A stretch of DNA of 64,000 bases from Brevundimonas sp. EYE_349. GTDB lineage: Bacteria; Pseudomonadota; Alphaproteobacteria; Caulobacterales; Caulobacteraceae. Positions 27,191 to 35,333 of this stretch are shown in pieces. Position 1 is the stretch's first letter; every line of letters starts with the position of its first letter. Both the position numbers and the translations under genes were made by a program. The notes beneath the pieces are model-generated. The model saw only the letters and a program-made list of their open reading frames with translations, was not told the DNA's origin and ran no database searches. The DNA lies in contig NZ_JAHXPB010000011.1 of the NCBI RefSeq assembly GCF_023147505.1, forward strand, positions 1-64,000, written 5' to 3'.

Positions 27191-28236
27191 GCCGCCTTTT
27201 CCTGACCCTGACGCCCCTGCTGCTGGCGGCCGGCCTCGCACAGGCCCAGTCCGTCGATCCCCATGCCGGCCATCACCAGGCGCAGCCGGCGCGGGCCGCC
27301 ACACCGACCGTTGATCCGCACGCGGGCCATGCGATGCCCCCTTCCGTCGATCCTCATGCGGGACACGACATGGGCAGGATGGATGCTCAGCCGGCGGACC
27401 CGCACGCCGGTCATGACATGAGCACGATGGGCGCGACGGCCGATCCCCACGCGGGTCACGACAGGGGCGGCATGAGCATGGCCGCGCCCAACGCTCCGCC
27501 CCCCTCCGCCGCCCTGTCCGGCCCCGCCCATGCCGCCGACACCGTCTTCGGCGCCCAGGCCATGGCCGCCTCGCGCAGCCTGCTGATCGCAGAGAACGGC
27601 GACGTGCGCACGACCGGCGTCGTCATCGACCGGCTTGAGGCCGGCTTGGGCGACGGCGCCGACGCCTATCTGTGGGACGCCCAGGGCTGGACCGGCGGCG
27701 ACATTCATCGCTTATGGTGGAAGACCGAGGGCGAAGGCGACCTGCAGGGCCGTCTGCACGAGGCGGAAATCCAGGCCCTGTACAGCCGCGCCATATCGCC
27801 GTTCTGGAACCTGCAGGCGGGCGTGCGTCAGGATATTCGCCCGGATGGACCGGATGCGACCCACGTTGTGCTGGGCTTCCAGGGACTGGCGCCCCATTGG
27901 TGGGAGATCGACGCCGCCGCCTTTTTGTCCACCAAGGGCGACCTGAGCGCCAAGGTCGAGGCCGAATACGACCAGCGCATCACCCAGCGGCTGATCCTGC
28001 AGCCGCGTGTCGAGGCCGCCCTGTCCGCTCGCGACGCGCCGGAACTGGATCTCGGTGCGGGCCTGTCGTCCATCCAGGCAGGGCTGCGTCTTCGCTATGA
28101 GTTCACGCGCGAGTTCGCCCCCTATTTCGGGATAGAATGGACCCGCGCCCTGGGATCGACCACCGACCTGATCGCGGCGCGCGGCGGGGAAGCGGACAAG
28201 ACCCAGGTCGTCGTGGGCCTGAAGGCCTGGTTCTGA
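27187..28236 (+). CDS. copB: Outer-membrane copper-resistance protein with DPHAGH repeats
   Basis: This 349-residue protein has a Sec signal (MSRLFLTLTPLLLAAGLAQA) and a low-complexity N-terminal region with five DPHAGH repeats between about residues 23 and 95. The C-terminal CopB beta-barrel domain follows (VVIDRLEAGLGDGADAYLWDAQGW...FAPYFGIEWTRALG...VGLKAWF). CopB binds or exports copper at the outer membrane together with CopA. The His/Asp/Met-rich repeats are likely metal ligands and are unusually regular. The start overlaps the copA stop (ATGA). The protein is complete, with a C-terminal Phe. Confidence 0.9.
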   Translation: MSRLFLTLTPLLLAAGLAQAQSVDPHAGHHQAQPARAATPTVDPHAGHAMPPSVDPHAGHDMGRMDAQPADPHAGHDMSTMGATADPHAGHDRGGMSMAAPNAPPPSAALSGPAHAADTVFGAQAMAASRSLLIAENGDVRTTGVVIDRLEAGLGDGADAYLWDAQGWTGGDIHRLWWKTEGEGDLQGRLHEAEIQALYSRAISPFWNLQAGVRQDIRPDGPDATHVVLGFQGLAPHWWEIDAAAFLSTKGDLSAKVEAEYDQRITQRLILQPRVEAALSARDAPELDLGAGLSSIQAGLRLRYEFTREFAPYFGIEWTRALGSTTDLIAARGGEADKTQVVVGLKAWF

Positions 28237-28249
28237 AGGAACGGTCGGC

Positions 28250-28555
28250 TCAGGCCAACATCAAGGGCGCGGTCTGGAACACCACGCCGACACCCGCAAT
28301 GACGCCCCCCGCCACCGCCATCCTCAGGCCGAAGGCCCGGGTGTCGTCCGGCTCGGCCCGGCGAAGCTGGGACGCCGCGCGCCAGCCCCCGGCGGAGATG
28401 GCGCCCAGACACGCCAGGCTGAAGACCAGGCCGATGACCTTGCCGCCCGCCGCGTCGCGCCAAGCCACGTCCGCGAAACTGGCCAGCAGGTAGAGCCCCA
28501 GGAAATGCACGGCCCAGATCATCAGGCCGCCTAGGGCCACGACCCAGAACCTCAC
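28250..28555 (-). CDS. Small membrane protein of the oxidase cluster
   Basis: This 101-residue protein has three hydrophobic helices (about 4-26, 41-60 and 78-98). The GTG at 28555 overlaps the stop of the cytochrome oxidase subunit I/III gene (GTGA), which supports both start and co-transcription. It may be a small oxidase subunit or assembly factor; I do not recognise a family. Its stop faces the convergent copB stop 13 bases away, with no obvious terminator between. Confidence 0.6.
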   Translation of the reverse strand: MRFWVVALGGLMIWAVHFLGLYLLASFADVAWRDAAGGKVIGLVFSLACLGAISAGGWRAASQLRRAEPDDTRAFGLRMAVAGGVIAGVGVVFQTAPLMLA

Positions 28556-31098
28556 GACATCACGCCGGGGAACAGGCGCACCAGCAGGGTCGTGCCCGCC
28601 CCTTGAAGCGCCGTGAAGGCCAGGAACAGGGCGATCAGTTCGAACGTGGCTGGCCGCTTGGGCGACAGATGACCGAACATCCAGCGCAGCGCCGCGAACG
28701 GCCCCATCAGAAGACAGATTCCCGCGAACAACCCTTGCCAAGCCAGCAGGGCGAAGACGGTCGCGCCCTGGCTGGAGACGTCGGGCCGCAGCCCCGAGCC
28801 CCACCAGGCCGAGGCCTCCGCCGCCCAGGCCCCGCCCGCCGCCAGGCTCGCCAAAAGCATTACAGCCGCCGCGACCACCGGACTGCGCGGTCGATCCAGC
28901 TTCAGCGCGGCCTGCGCCGCCCAGCCCCCGACGCCGACCAGGACCAGCAGGCCCAGCGTCAACGGCAGGGAACCCAGGTCCGGCGGGGCCTGCCACAGGT
29001 CGGGTCGGCGGCTCCACAGGAAGACATAGGAGAAACAGGCCATGACGGCGACCATGCCGCCGACGATCAGGGTGATGACCATGGCCCACCAGCCGTGGCT
29101 GGAGGGCCCCGACACATAGGTCGGCAGCCGGACTCCGCCGCCGACGTCCACGGTCTCATGCGAGTTCGGCCGATCCAGCCGCCAGGCCCACTCCCAGATG
29201 CAATAGATCGCCAAAAGACCGCTGATGACCGACAGCAGATAGGCCTGGACGGTCAGGATCAGGAAGAAGCCGGCTGTGAAGATCGCGCCCCACACATGCC
29301 AGCTGGAAGGCCGGGGGATGCGCAGCACATATTGCGGCTCGGCGTTGACCGGACTGGTGATCAAGGTCTCGCGGTCTCCCCGCGGCGCGCCTGGCAGGAA
29401 GTACCGGCCCGCCACAACGTCCCGCGCCAGATCCTTCTGGTCCCACAGGGGATAGAGGCTTCGGATGACCGGCGACGAGCGCAGCGAGTATCGGCCCGAC
29501 GGCAGCCACTCCAGCCCCGCCCCGCCGAAGACGTTGCCCGCCTCCCTGGCGCGGAACGGGCGGAAGTTGCGGATCATGTCCACGACCCACAACAGCACGG
29601 CCAGGCCGAACAGGAACGATCCCACCGTCGAGATCATGTTGGGCAGGTCCCAGCCTCGATCCGGCAGATAGGTATAGACCCGGCGCGGCATCCCCATCAG
29701 CCCGGTCAGATGCATCGGCAGGAAGGTGACGTTGTGGCCGACGAACATCAGCCAGAATATCCACTTGCCCCAGCGTTCAGACAGGGGCCGCGCGCTCGAC
29801 ATCGGCAGCCAATAGTAGATGGCCGCGAACAGCGGGAACACCATCCCTCCGATCAGGACGTAATGCAGGTGGGCGACGATGAAGTAGCTGTCGTGGGCCT
29901 GCCAGTCGAACGGCACCATGGCCACCATAACCCCCGTCAGCCCCCCCATGACGAAGGTGACCAGCCCCCCGACCGCGAACAGCCCCGGCGCGTTGAACCG
30001 CATCTTGCCGGCCGCCAGGGTGGCGATCCAGGCGAAGACCTGCACCCCCGCTGGCACGCTGACAGCCATCGAGGCGGCGCTGAAATAGTTGATCGAGATC
30101 TGCGGCATGCCCGTGGTGAACATGTGGTGGGCCCAGACGCCGAAACTGATGAAGCCCGTCGCCAGCATGGCCAGCACCACCAGCCGGTATCCGACCAGCT
30201 TGGTCTGGGCCACCGCCGGGATCAGGGTCGACATCGCCCCCGCCGCCGGCAGGAAGATGATGTAGACCTCCGGGTGTCCGAAGAACCAGAACAGGTGCTG
30301 CCACAGCATGGGGTCGCCGCCCTTGGACGCATCGAAGAAGGGCCAGCCCAGCGCGCGCTCCAACTCCAGCAACAGGGTCGACAGGATGATCGACGGGAAG
30401 GCGATGATGATCATGCAGGCGAAGATCAGCATGGCCCAGGCGAAGATCGGCAGCTTGTCCAGCGTCATCCCCGGCGCGCGGGTCTTCAGCACCCCGACGA
30501 TGATCTCGATAGCCCCGGCGATGGCCGAAATCTCGATGAAGCCGATGCCCAGCAGCCAGAAGTCGGCGTTGATCCCCGGCGAATAGGTCATCGAGGTCAG
30601 CGGCGGATACATGAACCAGCCGCCGTTGGGCGCCAGGCCGAAGAACAGCGAACAGAAGAAGCACAGCCCCCCGATCAGATAGGCCCAGAAGGCATAGGCC
30701 GACAGGCGCGGAAACGGCAGGTCGCGCGCCCCCAGCATCTGCGGCAGCAACAGCACGCCCAACGCCTCGACCGCCGGCACGGCGAACAGGAACATCATCA
30801 CCGTGCCATGCATGGTGAAGATCTGGTTGTAGGTCTCCTGCGCCAGGAACCCCGTCATCGGCAGGGCCAGTTGCGTGCGCATCAACAGCGCCAGAACCCC
30901 GGCCAGCACGAAGAACAACATGGCCGCGCCGACGTAATAGACGCCGACGAAGTTGTTGTTGATCGCGGTGATCCACTCCCACGGCTTGCGCGGGCCGCAC
31001 CAGACCTCCTCCAACTGTTCCAGTTCGCCCTCGGGCCGGGGCTCGGAAGTCGGAAAGCGCGTGTAGAGCTCGGTGTCGAACCTAGTTTCCGAACTCAT
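28552..31098 (-). CDS. Cytochrome c oxidase subunit I/III fusion
   Basis: This 848-residue integral membrane protein fuses subunit I (about 1-560) to subunit III-like helices (about 600-848). Haem and CuB ligands are in TMHGTVMMF, FWFFGHPEVYI (His and crosslink Tyr), WAHHMF and HDSYFIVAHLHYV. The proton-entry Glu of GHPEV is present. Unusual: the K-channel lysine motif reads VPAGVQVFAWIATL, with Gln where aa3 oxidases have Lys, and the D-channel entry GARDLPFPRLS lacks the usual Asn after Arg-Leu. It reduces O2 using electrons from the fused subunit II/cytochrome c. It overlaps subunit II (ATGA) and the small downstream gene (GTGA). Confidence 0.92.
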   Translation of the reverse strand: MSSETRFDTELYTRFPTSEPRPEGELEQLEEVWCGPRKPWEWITAINNNFVGVYYVGAAMLFFVLAGVLALLMRTQLALPMTGFLAQETYNQIFTMHGTVMMFLFAVPAVEALGVLLLPQMLGARDLPFPRLSAYAFWAYLIGGLCFFCSLFFGLAPNGGWFMYPPLTSMTYSPGINADFWLLGIGFIEISAIAGAIEIIVGVLKTRAPGMTLDKLPIFAWAMLIFACMIIIAFPSIILSTLLLELERALGWPFFDASKGGDPMLWQHLFWFFGHPEVYIIFLPAAGAMSTLIPAVAQTKLVGYRLVVLAMLATGFISFGVWAHHMFTTGMPQISINYFSAASMAVSVPAGVQVFAWIATLAAGKMRFNAPGLFAVGGLVTFVMGGLTGVMVAMVPFDWQAHDSYFIVAHLHYVLIGGMVFPLFAAIYYWLPMSSARPLSERWGKWIFWLMFVGHNVTFLPMHLTGLMGMPRRVYTYLPDRGWDLPNMISTVGSFLFGLAVLLWVVDMIRNFRPFRAREAGNVFGGAGLEWLPSGRYSLRSSPVIRSLYPLWDQKDLARDVVAGRYFLPGAPRGDRETLITSPVNAEPQYVLRIPRPSSWHVWGAIFTAGFFLILTVQAYLLSVISGLLAIYCIWEWAWRLDRPNSHETVDVGGGVRLPTYVSGPSSHGWWAMVITLIVGGMVAVMACFSYVFLWSRRPDLWQAPPDLGSLPLTLGLLVLVGVGGWAAQAALKLDRPRSPVVAAAVMLLASLAAGGAWAAEASAWWGSGLRPDVSSQGATVFALLAWQGLFAGICLLMGPFAALRWMFGHLSPKRPATFELIALFLAFTALQGAGTTLLVRLFPGVMS

Positions 31099-32072
31099 TT
31101 CAGACTTTCCAGATAGGCGGCGACGGCCCGCAGGTCTTCCCCAGCCAGGACCGGATAGGAAGGCATCCTGTTGCCGGGCTTGATCGCCTGGCTGTCGGAA
31201 ATCCAGCCCGCCATCGTGCCCTGATTGTTGGGCAGGATGCCGGCGCCCAGGGTCTGACGCGATCCGACATGCGTCAGATCAGGTCCTGCCAGCCCATTGG
31301 CCTCCGTCCCGCGAATGGTGTGGCAGGCGGCGCAGCCGGAGGCCGCGAACACCTGACGTCCCTGGTCGATCAGGGCCGGCGTCTCCTGCGCCGAAACCAC
31401 CGGCTGGGCCACCCTGGCCTGGCGCGCCCTCCAGGCGTCGAAGCCGTCCGGCGCATGGGCCACCACCACCAGCCCCATCAGCGCATGCGGCCCGCCGCAG
31501 TATTCCGCGCACTGGCCGCCATAAGTCCCCGGTTGGTCAGCCTGCAGCCGCATGAAGTTGCGACGACCAGGAATCATGTCGGTCTTGCCGCCCAGGCGGG
31601 GGACCCAGAAGCTGTGGATCACGTCGGCGCTTTCCAGTTCAAACACGACCGGTTGGCCCACGGGAATATGCACCTCGTTGGCGTCCTGCAGGATTTCGCC
31701 ACCCTGTTCGTCCAGATAGGCCACGCGCCACCACCACATCTCGCCGGTCACGCGTATGCGCATTTCGCCAGGCCGGGGCGCATCGGCGATCCGCGCGGTG
31801 GTGTTCAGCCCATAGATGAGCAGCCCCGTCAGGACGACGACCGGAAAGACCAGGCCCGCCGCCCAGATCAGCCGCTCGCCGCCCACGCGCTGCTTCCATT
31901 TGCGCGATCCGAACAGCGCCACGCCCAGCGCCGCCAGCACGATCGCCATGACAACCACCGACATGATGAACAGCACCCAGGCCACGGTGTGGATCGGCGC
32001 CGCGAACGGCCCTGCCGGGTCCAACACGGGTGGGGGCCAGCCGGTGGTTCCGGGCGTCGGTTCAGTCGTCAT
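31095..32072 (-). CDS. Cytochrome c oxidase subunit II fused to cytochrome c
   Basis: This 325-residue caa3-type subunit II has two N-terminal helices (about 28-55 and 73-92) that anchor it. A cupredoxin domain with the CuA site (QCAEYCGGPHALM) takes electrons. A C-terminal cytochrome c domain carries CAACH for haem and MPSY with the axial Met. The start ATG at 32072 lies 11 bases inside the end of the upstream cytochrome gene, and the stop overlaps subunit I (ATGA), so the operon is tightly coupled. The fused haem domain means it can be fed directly by cytochrome c or other donors. Upstream in-frame residues to 32099 are not needed. Confidence 0.93.
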   Translation of the reverse strand: MTTEPTPGTTGWPPPVLDPAGPFAAPIHTVAWVLFIMSVVVMAIVLAALGVALFGSRKWKQRVGGERLIWAAGLVFPVVVLTGLLIYGLNTTARIADAPRPGEMRIRVTGEMWWWRVAYLDEQGGEILQDANEVHIPVGQPVVFELESADVIHSFWVPRLGGKTDMIPGRRNFMRLQADQPGTYGGQCAEYCGGPHALMGLVVVAHAPDGFDAWRARQARVAQPVVSAQETPALIDQGRQVFAASGCAACHTIRGTEANGLAGPDLTHVGSRQTLGAGILPNNQGTMAGWISDSQAIKPGNRMPSYPVLAGEDLRAVAAYLESLK

Positions 32073-32460
32073 CGAGCGAGTACAGATAGGCCGCGACATC
32101 GCGGGCTTGGTCGGGTGACAGGGGCATGGGCGGCATGGCGGTTTGGGGGTCCAGCGAGGGGGCGTCGATCAGCCATTGGATCAGCACGTCCGGCTGATTG
32201 GGCAGTCGGCCTGCGATCATCGGCCGGGCGCCGAATCCGGCCAGGTTGGAGCCGCTGCGACCCTGGGGCCAGGCGACGCCGGGGATCTTGTGACACGCGG
32301 CGCAACCGATCTCTTGCACGACGCCCAACCCCCTGGCCGCATCGCCCTGCGCCACCTGACGGGGCAGATCGGCCTTGTCCACGCAAGCGGCCAGCATCAG
32401 GGGCAGGCCGGCGATCAGCCACCCCCTCTTGCTTCGGCGCGTCTGCGTCGACCCTGTCAT
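32062..32460 (-). CDS. c-type cytochrome lipoprotein
   Basis: This 132-residue protein has a lipoprotein signal (GWLIAGLPLMLAAC, lipobox LAAC). A single cytochrome c domain follows: CAACHKIPGV for haem attachment and AMPPMPLS with candidate axial Met. It is probably membrane-anchored in the periplasm and carries electrons to the oxidase encoded next. The start at 32460 is preceded by GGGGGCGGG. The 3' end overlaps subunit II by 11 bases. It is divergent from another cytochrome c gene with 115 bases between the starts, a shared promoter region. Confidence 0.85.
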   Translation of the reverse strand: MTGSTQTRRSKRGWLIAGLPLMLAACVDKADLPRQVAQGDAARGLGVVQEIGCAACHKIPGVAWPQGRSGSNLAGFGARPMIAGRLPNQPDVLIQWLIDAPSLDPQTAMPPMPLSPDQARDVAAYLYSLDDD

Positions 32461-32575
32461 CCCGCCCCCAAAAGCCAGACCAAACAATCCGCTGCCGGGA
32501 TCGGGGTTCCCCGGTGCGACACGCCGCCCCGGCCGCACGCCGGAACCTTCGCCATAGAGGCGGGTTCGAAGGGGC

Positions 32576-33331
32576 GTGCGCGCGCCCCTCCCCCTCATCG
32601 GTCTGTCTTTCGCCCTGGCGGCCCTCGCGGCCTGCGATTCCTCGCGCGGACAGACGGATGCGGCCTTCAGCGCCGATGGCCGGATCATCGCCATGAGCGG
32701 CGGCGCCGGCGGGGCTGCCAACGCCTGTTTCGCCTGTCACGGCCTGCAGGGTCAGGGCGATGGGGTTTCCGCTCCGCGCCTTGCCGGACTGGATGTCGGC
32801 TATCTGCAGAAGCAGATGGAGGACTACGCCTCTGGCCTCCGTCCCGACGACCAGATGACCCGTATCGCGAAGGCGCTGAACCAGGCAGATCGCCGCGCCG
32901 TCGCCGCCTGGTACGCCGGTCTGCCTGCTTCCTCGGTCCAGACTGACCCCGCCCCCGCTCCGGCCGTCTATCTTTCGGGCGACCCATCCCGCGGCATAGT
33001 GGCCTGCGCCTCTTGCCACGGCGTCGATGGCGAGGGGACGGGTCGCGGCGGCAACCCCCAGATCGCCGGCCAGCCCGCCGCCTATACTCTGGAGCAGATC
33101 AACCGCTGGAAGTCGGGCAAGCGCCGTAACGACCCGCGCGGCGTCATGGCCGCCGCCGTCAAACCGCTTTCGGACCCAGAAGCCCGCGCAATAGCGCTTT
33201 GGCTGTCGACACGACCCGCCGCTCCAGCGCCCGCCAGCGCCGCTGCCACCGGGTCCGCTTCCGTGGACGCAGCGGCACGACCGGCAGCATCGCGTGAAAC
33301 ACGTCGTCCCGATCGATCAGATGGTGCTTGA
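32576..33331 (+). CDS. Dihaem cytochrome c lipoprotein
   Basis: This 251-residue protein has a lipoprotein signal (LSFALAALAAC) and two cytochrome c domains. The first carries CFACHGLQGQGDG, the second CASCHGVDGEGTG. The pattern resembles cytochrome c4. It could deliver electrons to the caa3-type oxidase. The start is GTG at 32576 after GAAGGGG. After the second domain (RAIALWLSTRP) the last ~45 residues are Pro/Ala-rich and then basic, and this tail overlaps the convergent cytochrome b561 gene by 173 bases. The tail may be dispensable. Confidence 0.82.
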   Translation: MRAPLPLIGLSFALAALAACDSSRGQTDAAFSADGRIIAMSGGAGGAANACFACHGLQGQGDGVSAPRLAGLDVGYLQKQMEDYASGLRPDDQMTRIAKALNQADRRAVAAWYAGLPASSVQTDPAPAPAVYLSGDPSRGIVACASCHGVDGEGTGRGGNPQIAGQPAAYTLEQINRWKSGKRRNDPRGVMAAAVKPLSDPEARAIALWLSTRPAAPAPASAAATGSASVDAAARPAASRETRRPDRSDGA

Positions 33332-33878
33332 GCGCGGCTCCCGCGTGAATGGGGATCATCAGCAGCAGCGTCAGCACCATGCCCCAATGCATCCACTCCG
33401 CCGCCGCCTCGATCGCCCATAGCTGAGTGTTCGACAAATCCTGCAGAGGCAGCAAGGGCCAGGGAATGAACCCCAGCGCCTCCAGCTGGCGCGTCCGGTC
33501 CGTCGCCGAAACCATCGCCCAGCCCGTCAGCGGCAGGCCGAACAGACAGATGTAGAAGAGGTAGTGGGTGATGTGCGCCGCCCAGCTTTCCCAGCCCGGC
33601 TTGTCCGCATCGTTGACCAGATCCGGCGCCATCAGCCGCCAGGACAGCCGGCCGATCACCAGGATCAGCATCAGCACCCCGATGGCGAAATGCAGGTCAT
33701 AGGCCGCGACCATGGCCGCCCCCACCGGCTGGCGCCCCATCCAGAAGCCCCAACCGATCTGAAACACCACCAGCCCTGCCATGGTCCAGTGAAAGGCGAT
33801 GGCGACCGGCGAATAGCGGCCCTCGTCATGATGGCCCGCCGCCCATTCCAGAGCCTGCTGGAACAGCCGAACGATCAT
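33159..33878 (-). CDS. Cytochrome b561-type membrane protein
   Basis: This 239-residue protein has four helices and His residues for two b-haems: SPVAIAFHWTMAGL, YDLHFAIGVLML, ITHYLFYICLFGLPLTGWAM and WMHWGMVLTLLLMIPIHAGAALKHH. It probably shuttles electrons between quinol and the cytochromes of this cluster. The start at 33878 overlaps the stop of the CtaG-like gene (ATGA). The C-terminus is basic (RPRKRTRWQRRWRALERR). It overlaps the convergent cytochrome c gene by 173 bases, long for such overlaps. Confidence 0.85.
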   Translation of the reverse strand: MIVRLFQQALEWAAGHHDEGRYSPVAIAFHWTMAGLVVFQIGWGFWMGRQPVGAAMVAAYDLHFAIGVLMLILVIGRLSWRLMAPDLVNDADKPGWESWAAHITHYLFYICLFGLPLTGWAMVSATDRTRQLEALGFIPWPLLPLQDLSNTQLWAIEAAAEWMHWGMVLTLLLMIPIHAGAALKHHLIDRDDVFHAMLPVVPLRPRKRTRWQRRWRALERRVVSTAKALLRGLLGPKAV

Positions 33879-34594
33879 GCCGCGACCTCTCGCGTCGGCC
33901 CCAGCATCCGCCCTAGGACCGCCAAAGCCGCGAACAGATAGAGCGCCGACGCCGGGGCCCACATGATCAGCCCCGCCGCCTGCTGATCCTCAAGCGGCGT
34001 CATGCCCCAGGCCAGTGTGGTGTAGAAGTGCGGCGCATAGACCGGTTGCCCGGCGAAGGTCAGCACCGCCCCCAGCAATCCCATCGCCAGCATGGCCGCC
34101 AGCAAGGCCACGACCACCGCCGGGGCCGACGCGGCTCTGACCCTGGTCCAGAACCAGACGGCGCTCGCCAGCAGACTTAATTGCATAACCCAATAGAGGG
34201 CGTCGTTCGAAAGCGCCGCGCCATACAGGCCCGGCGCGTGCCAGGCCCACAGCACCACCGCCTGCACCGCCGTCGCAAGGATCAGCCCGGCGCCGTCACG
34301 ACGGGGCGTCGCCCAGGCCAGCAGCGGCGCGGCGACGCCGACCAGAAGCACGTGGTGCACCGTCCGCGCCGAAAACAACGCCGAGCTTAGGGCGCACAAA
34401 GGAGAGACGAAACTGATCGCCAGAACCCCCATCCCCATCAGACCGAACACCCGGCGCCGCCCGTCCAGCCGCGTTGTCAAAAGCATCGTAACGACCAGCA
34501 TGACGCCCAACAGGACCGGGTCCAGGTTCCAACGCCAATCGCCCGCCTCCGGCGCCGGACCGCAGTAGGGCGTCCAGATCGGTCCTGCATTCAT
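33875..34594 (-). CDS. CtaG-like cytochrome oxidase assembly protein
   Basis: This 239-residue protein has about seven hydrophobic helices and resembles the caa3-type CtaG family (PF09678): WNLDPVLLGVMLVV, SARTVHHVLLVGVAAPLLAWATP, YWVMQLSLLASAVWFW, PLEDQQAAGLIMWAP. Such proteins help assemble copper sites in caa3 oxidases, which fits the neighbouring oxidase and copper genes. The ATG at 34594 has GGGGGCGG upstream; a GTG at 34621 would add nine residues. It starts the minus-strand b561 transcript. It is not the CtaG/Cox11 type. Confidence 0.8.
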   Translation of the reverse strand: MNAGPIWTPYCGPAPEAGDWRWNLDPVLLGVMLVVTMLLTTRLDGRRRVFGLMGMGVLAISFVSPLCALSSALFSARTVHHVLLVGVAAPLLAWATPRRDGAGLILATAVQAVVLWAWHAPGLYGAALSNDALYWVMQLSLLASAVWFWTRVRAASAPAVVVALLAAMLAMGLLGAVLTFAGQPVYAPHFYTTLAWGMTPLEDQQAAGLIMWAPASALYLFAALAVLGRMLGPTREVAA

Positions 34595-34714
34595 GATCCG
34601 CCCCCACACGCGCCCGCTCACGGCATGAAGTTCAAAACCTCGAAGGCCGGCTCAGTTCCTCTCGCAAATCCGTCTGCGGCGATTGGTCTGGCTCGTTTTC
34701 CTCGGGCCGGCGTC

Positions 34715-35242
34715 TCATTCGGCGGGGCAGAGCGGCGTGAGCGATCGCTCGATGGGCGAAAGGGTGTGGAATCTGCTGGAATGGAAGATCAGCGGCGAAA
34801 TTCCATTGGCCGCGGCCGCGCGGTGGAGACGGAAAAGGACGATGTCGTGGTCGCCCGCCTCGACCTCCTTCTCCACGGAACAGTCCAGCCAGGCCGGCGC
34901 GCCGGCCAGGAAAAGCGCACCCTCCGGGCCGACCTGATAGTCCAGCCCGGAAAACCGATTATCGCCCGTCTGGGCCAGTTGGCGCGCGGCGACGGCATGG
35001 CTGTCTCCAAGGAACGAGATGCCGATGCGCGGGCGGGCGCGCAGCCGCCGCCAGGTCCACGAGCCACGCTTGATGCAGACCGACACGAGAGGCGGATTTA
35101 GCGACACAGCGACGAACGCGCTGGCCGTCATGCCAACGGGACGGGCGTCCTCCATGGCGCCCAATGCCGTCACGCCGGTCGGAAACAGACCGAAAAGCCG
35201 GCGCAGATCGGCCTCCTCGGTGATGGCGGCTAGGTTCGGCAT
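34715..35242 (-). CDS. Flavin reductase-like protein
   Basis: This 175-residue protein resembles the flavin-reductase fold (PF01613): LRRLFGLFPTGVTALGA, GMTASAFVAVSLNPPLVSVCI, GISFLGDSHAVAARQLAQTG and VEAGDHDIVLFRLHR are typical. It would reduce FMN or FAD with NAD(P)H and pass reduced flavin to a partner. It lies 91 bases downstream of MesD on the same strand, so a role in that oxygen-dependent methionine synthase system is plausible but unproven. The ATG at 35242 has GGAAGG about 12 bases upstream. Confidence 0.82.
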   Translation of the reverse strand: MPNLAAITEEADLRRLFGLFPTGVTALGAMEDARPVGMTASAFVAVSLNPPLVSVCIKRGSWTWRRLRARPRIGISFLGDSHAVAARQLAQTGDNRFSGLDYQVGPEGALFLAGAPAWLDCSVEKEVEAGDHDIVLFRLHRAAAANGISPLIFHSSRFHTLSPIERSLTPLCPAE

Positions 35243-35333
35243 GATCAAAAGCCTTCCGGGCGCAGGACGGGGGTTGCGTCGGATGGCTCCACGACGACAC
35301 AGCGAGCCAACTCCGTCTCCCCATCGTCAGGGT

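Noticed and set aside
27250..27480. Short repeated DNA in copB considered as a CRISPR or tandem DNA repeat
   Set aside because: The repeats are in-frame DPHAGH codons with differing spacers inside an intact gene; no CRISPR pattern or cas genes.
28603..31116. Long plus-strand frame (about 837 codons) opposite the oxidase I/III gene
   Set aside because: Antisense to a clear membrane protein; composition is Arg/Gln/His-rich with no domain or ribosome site.
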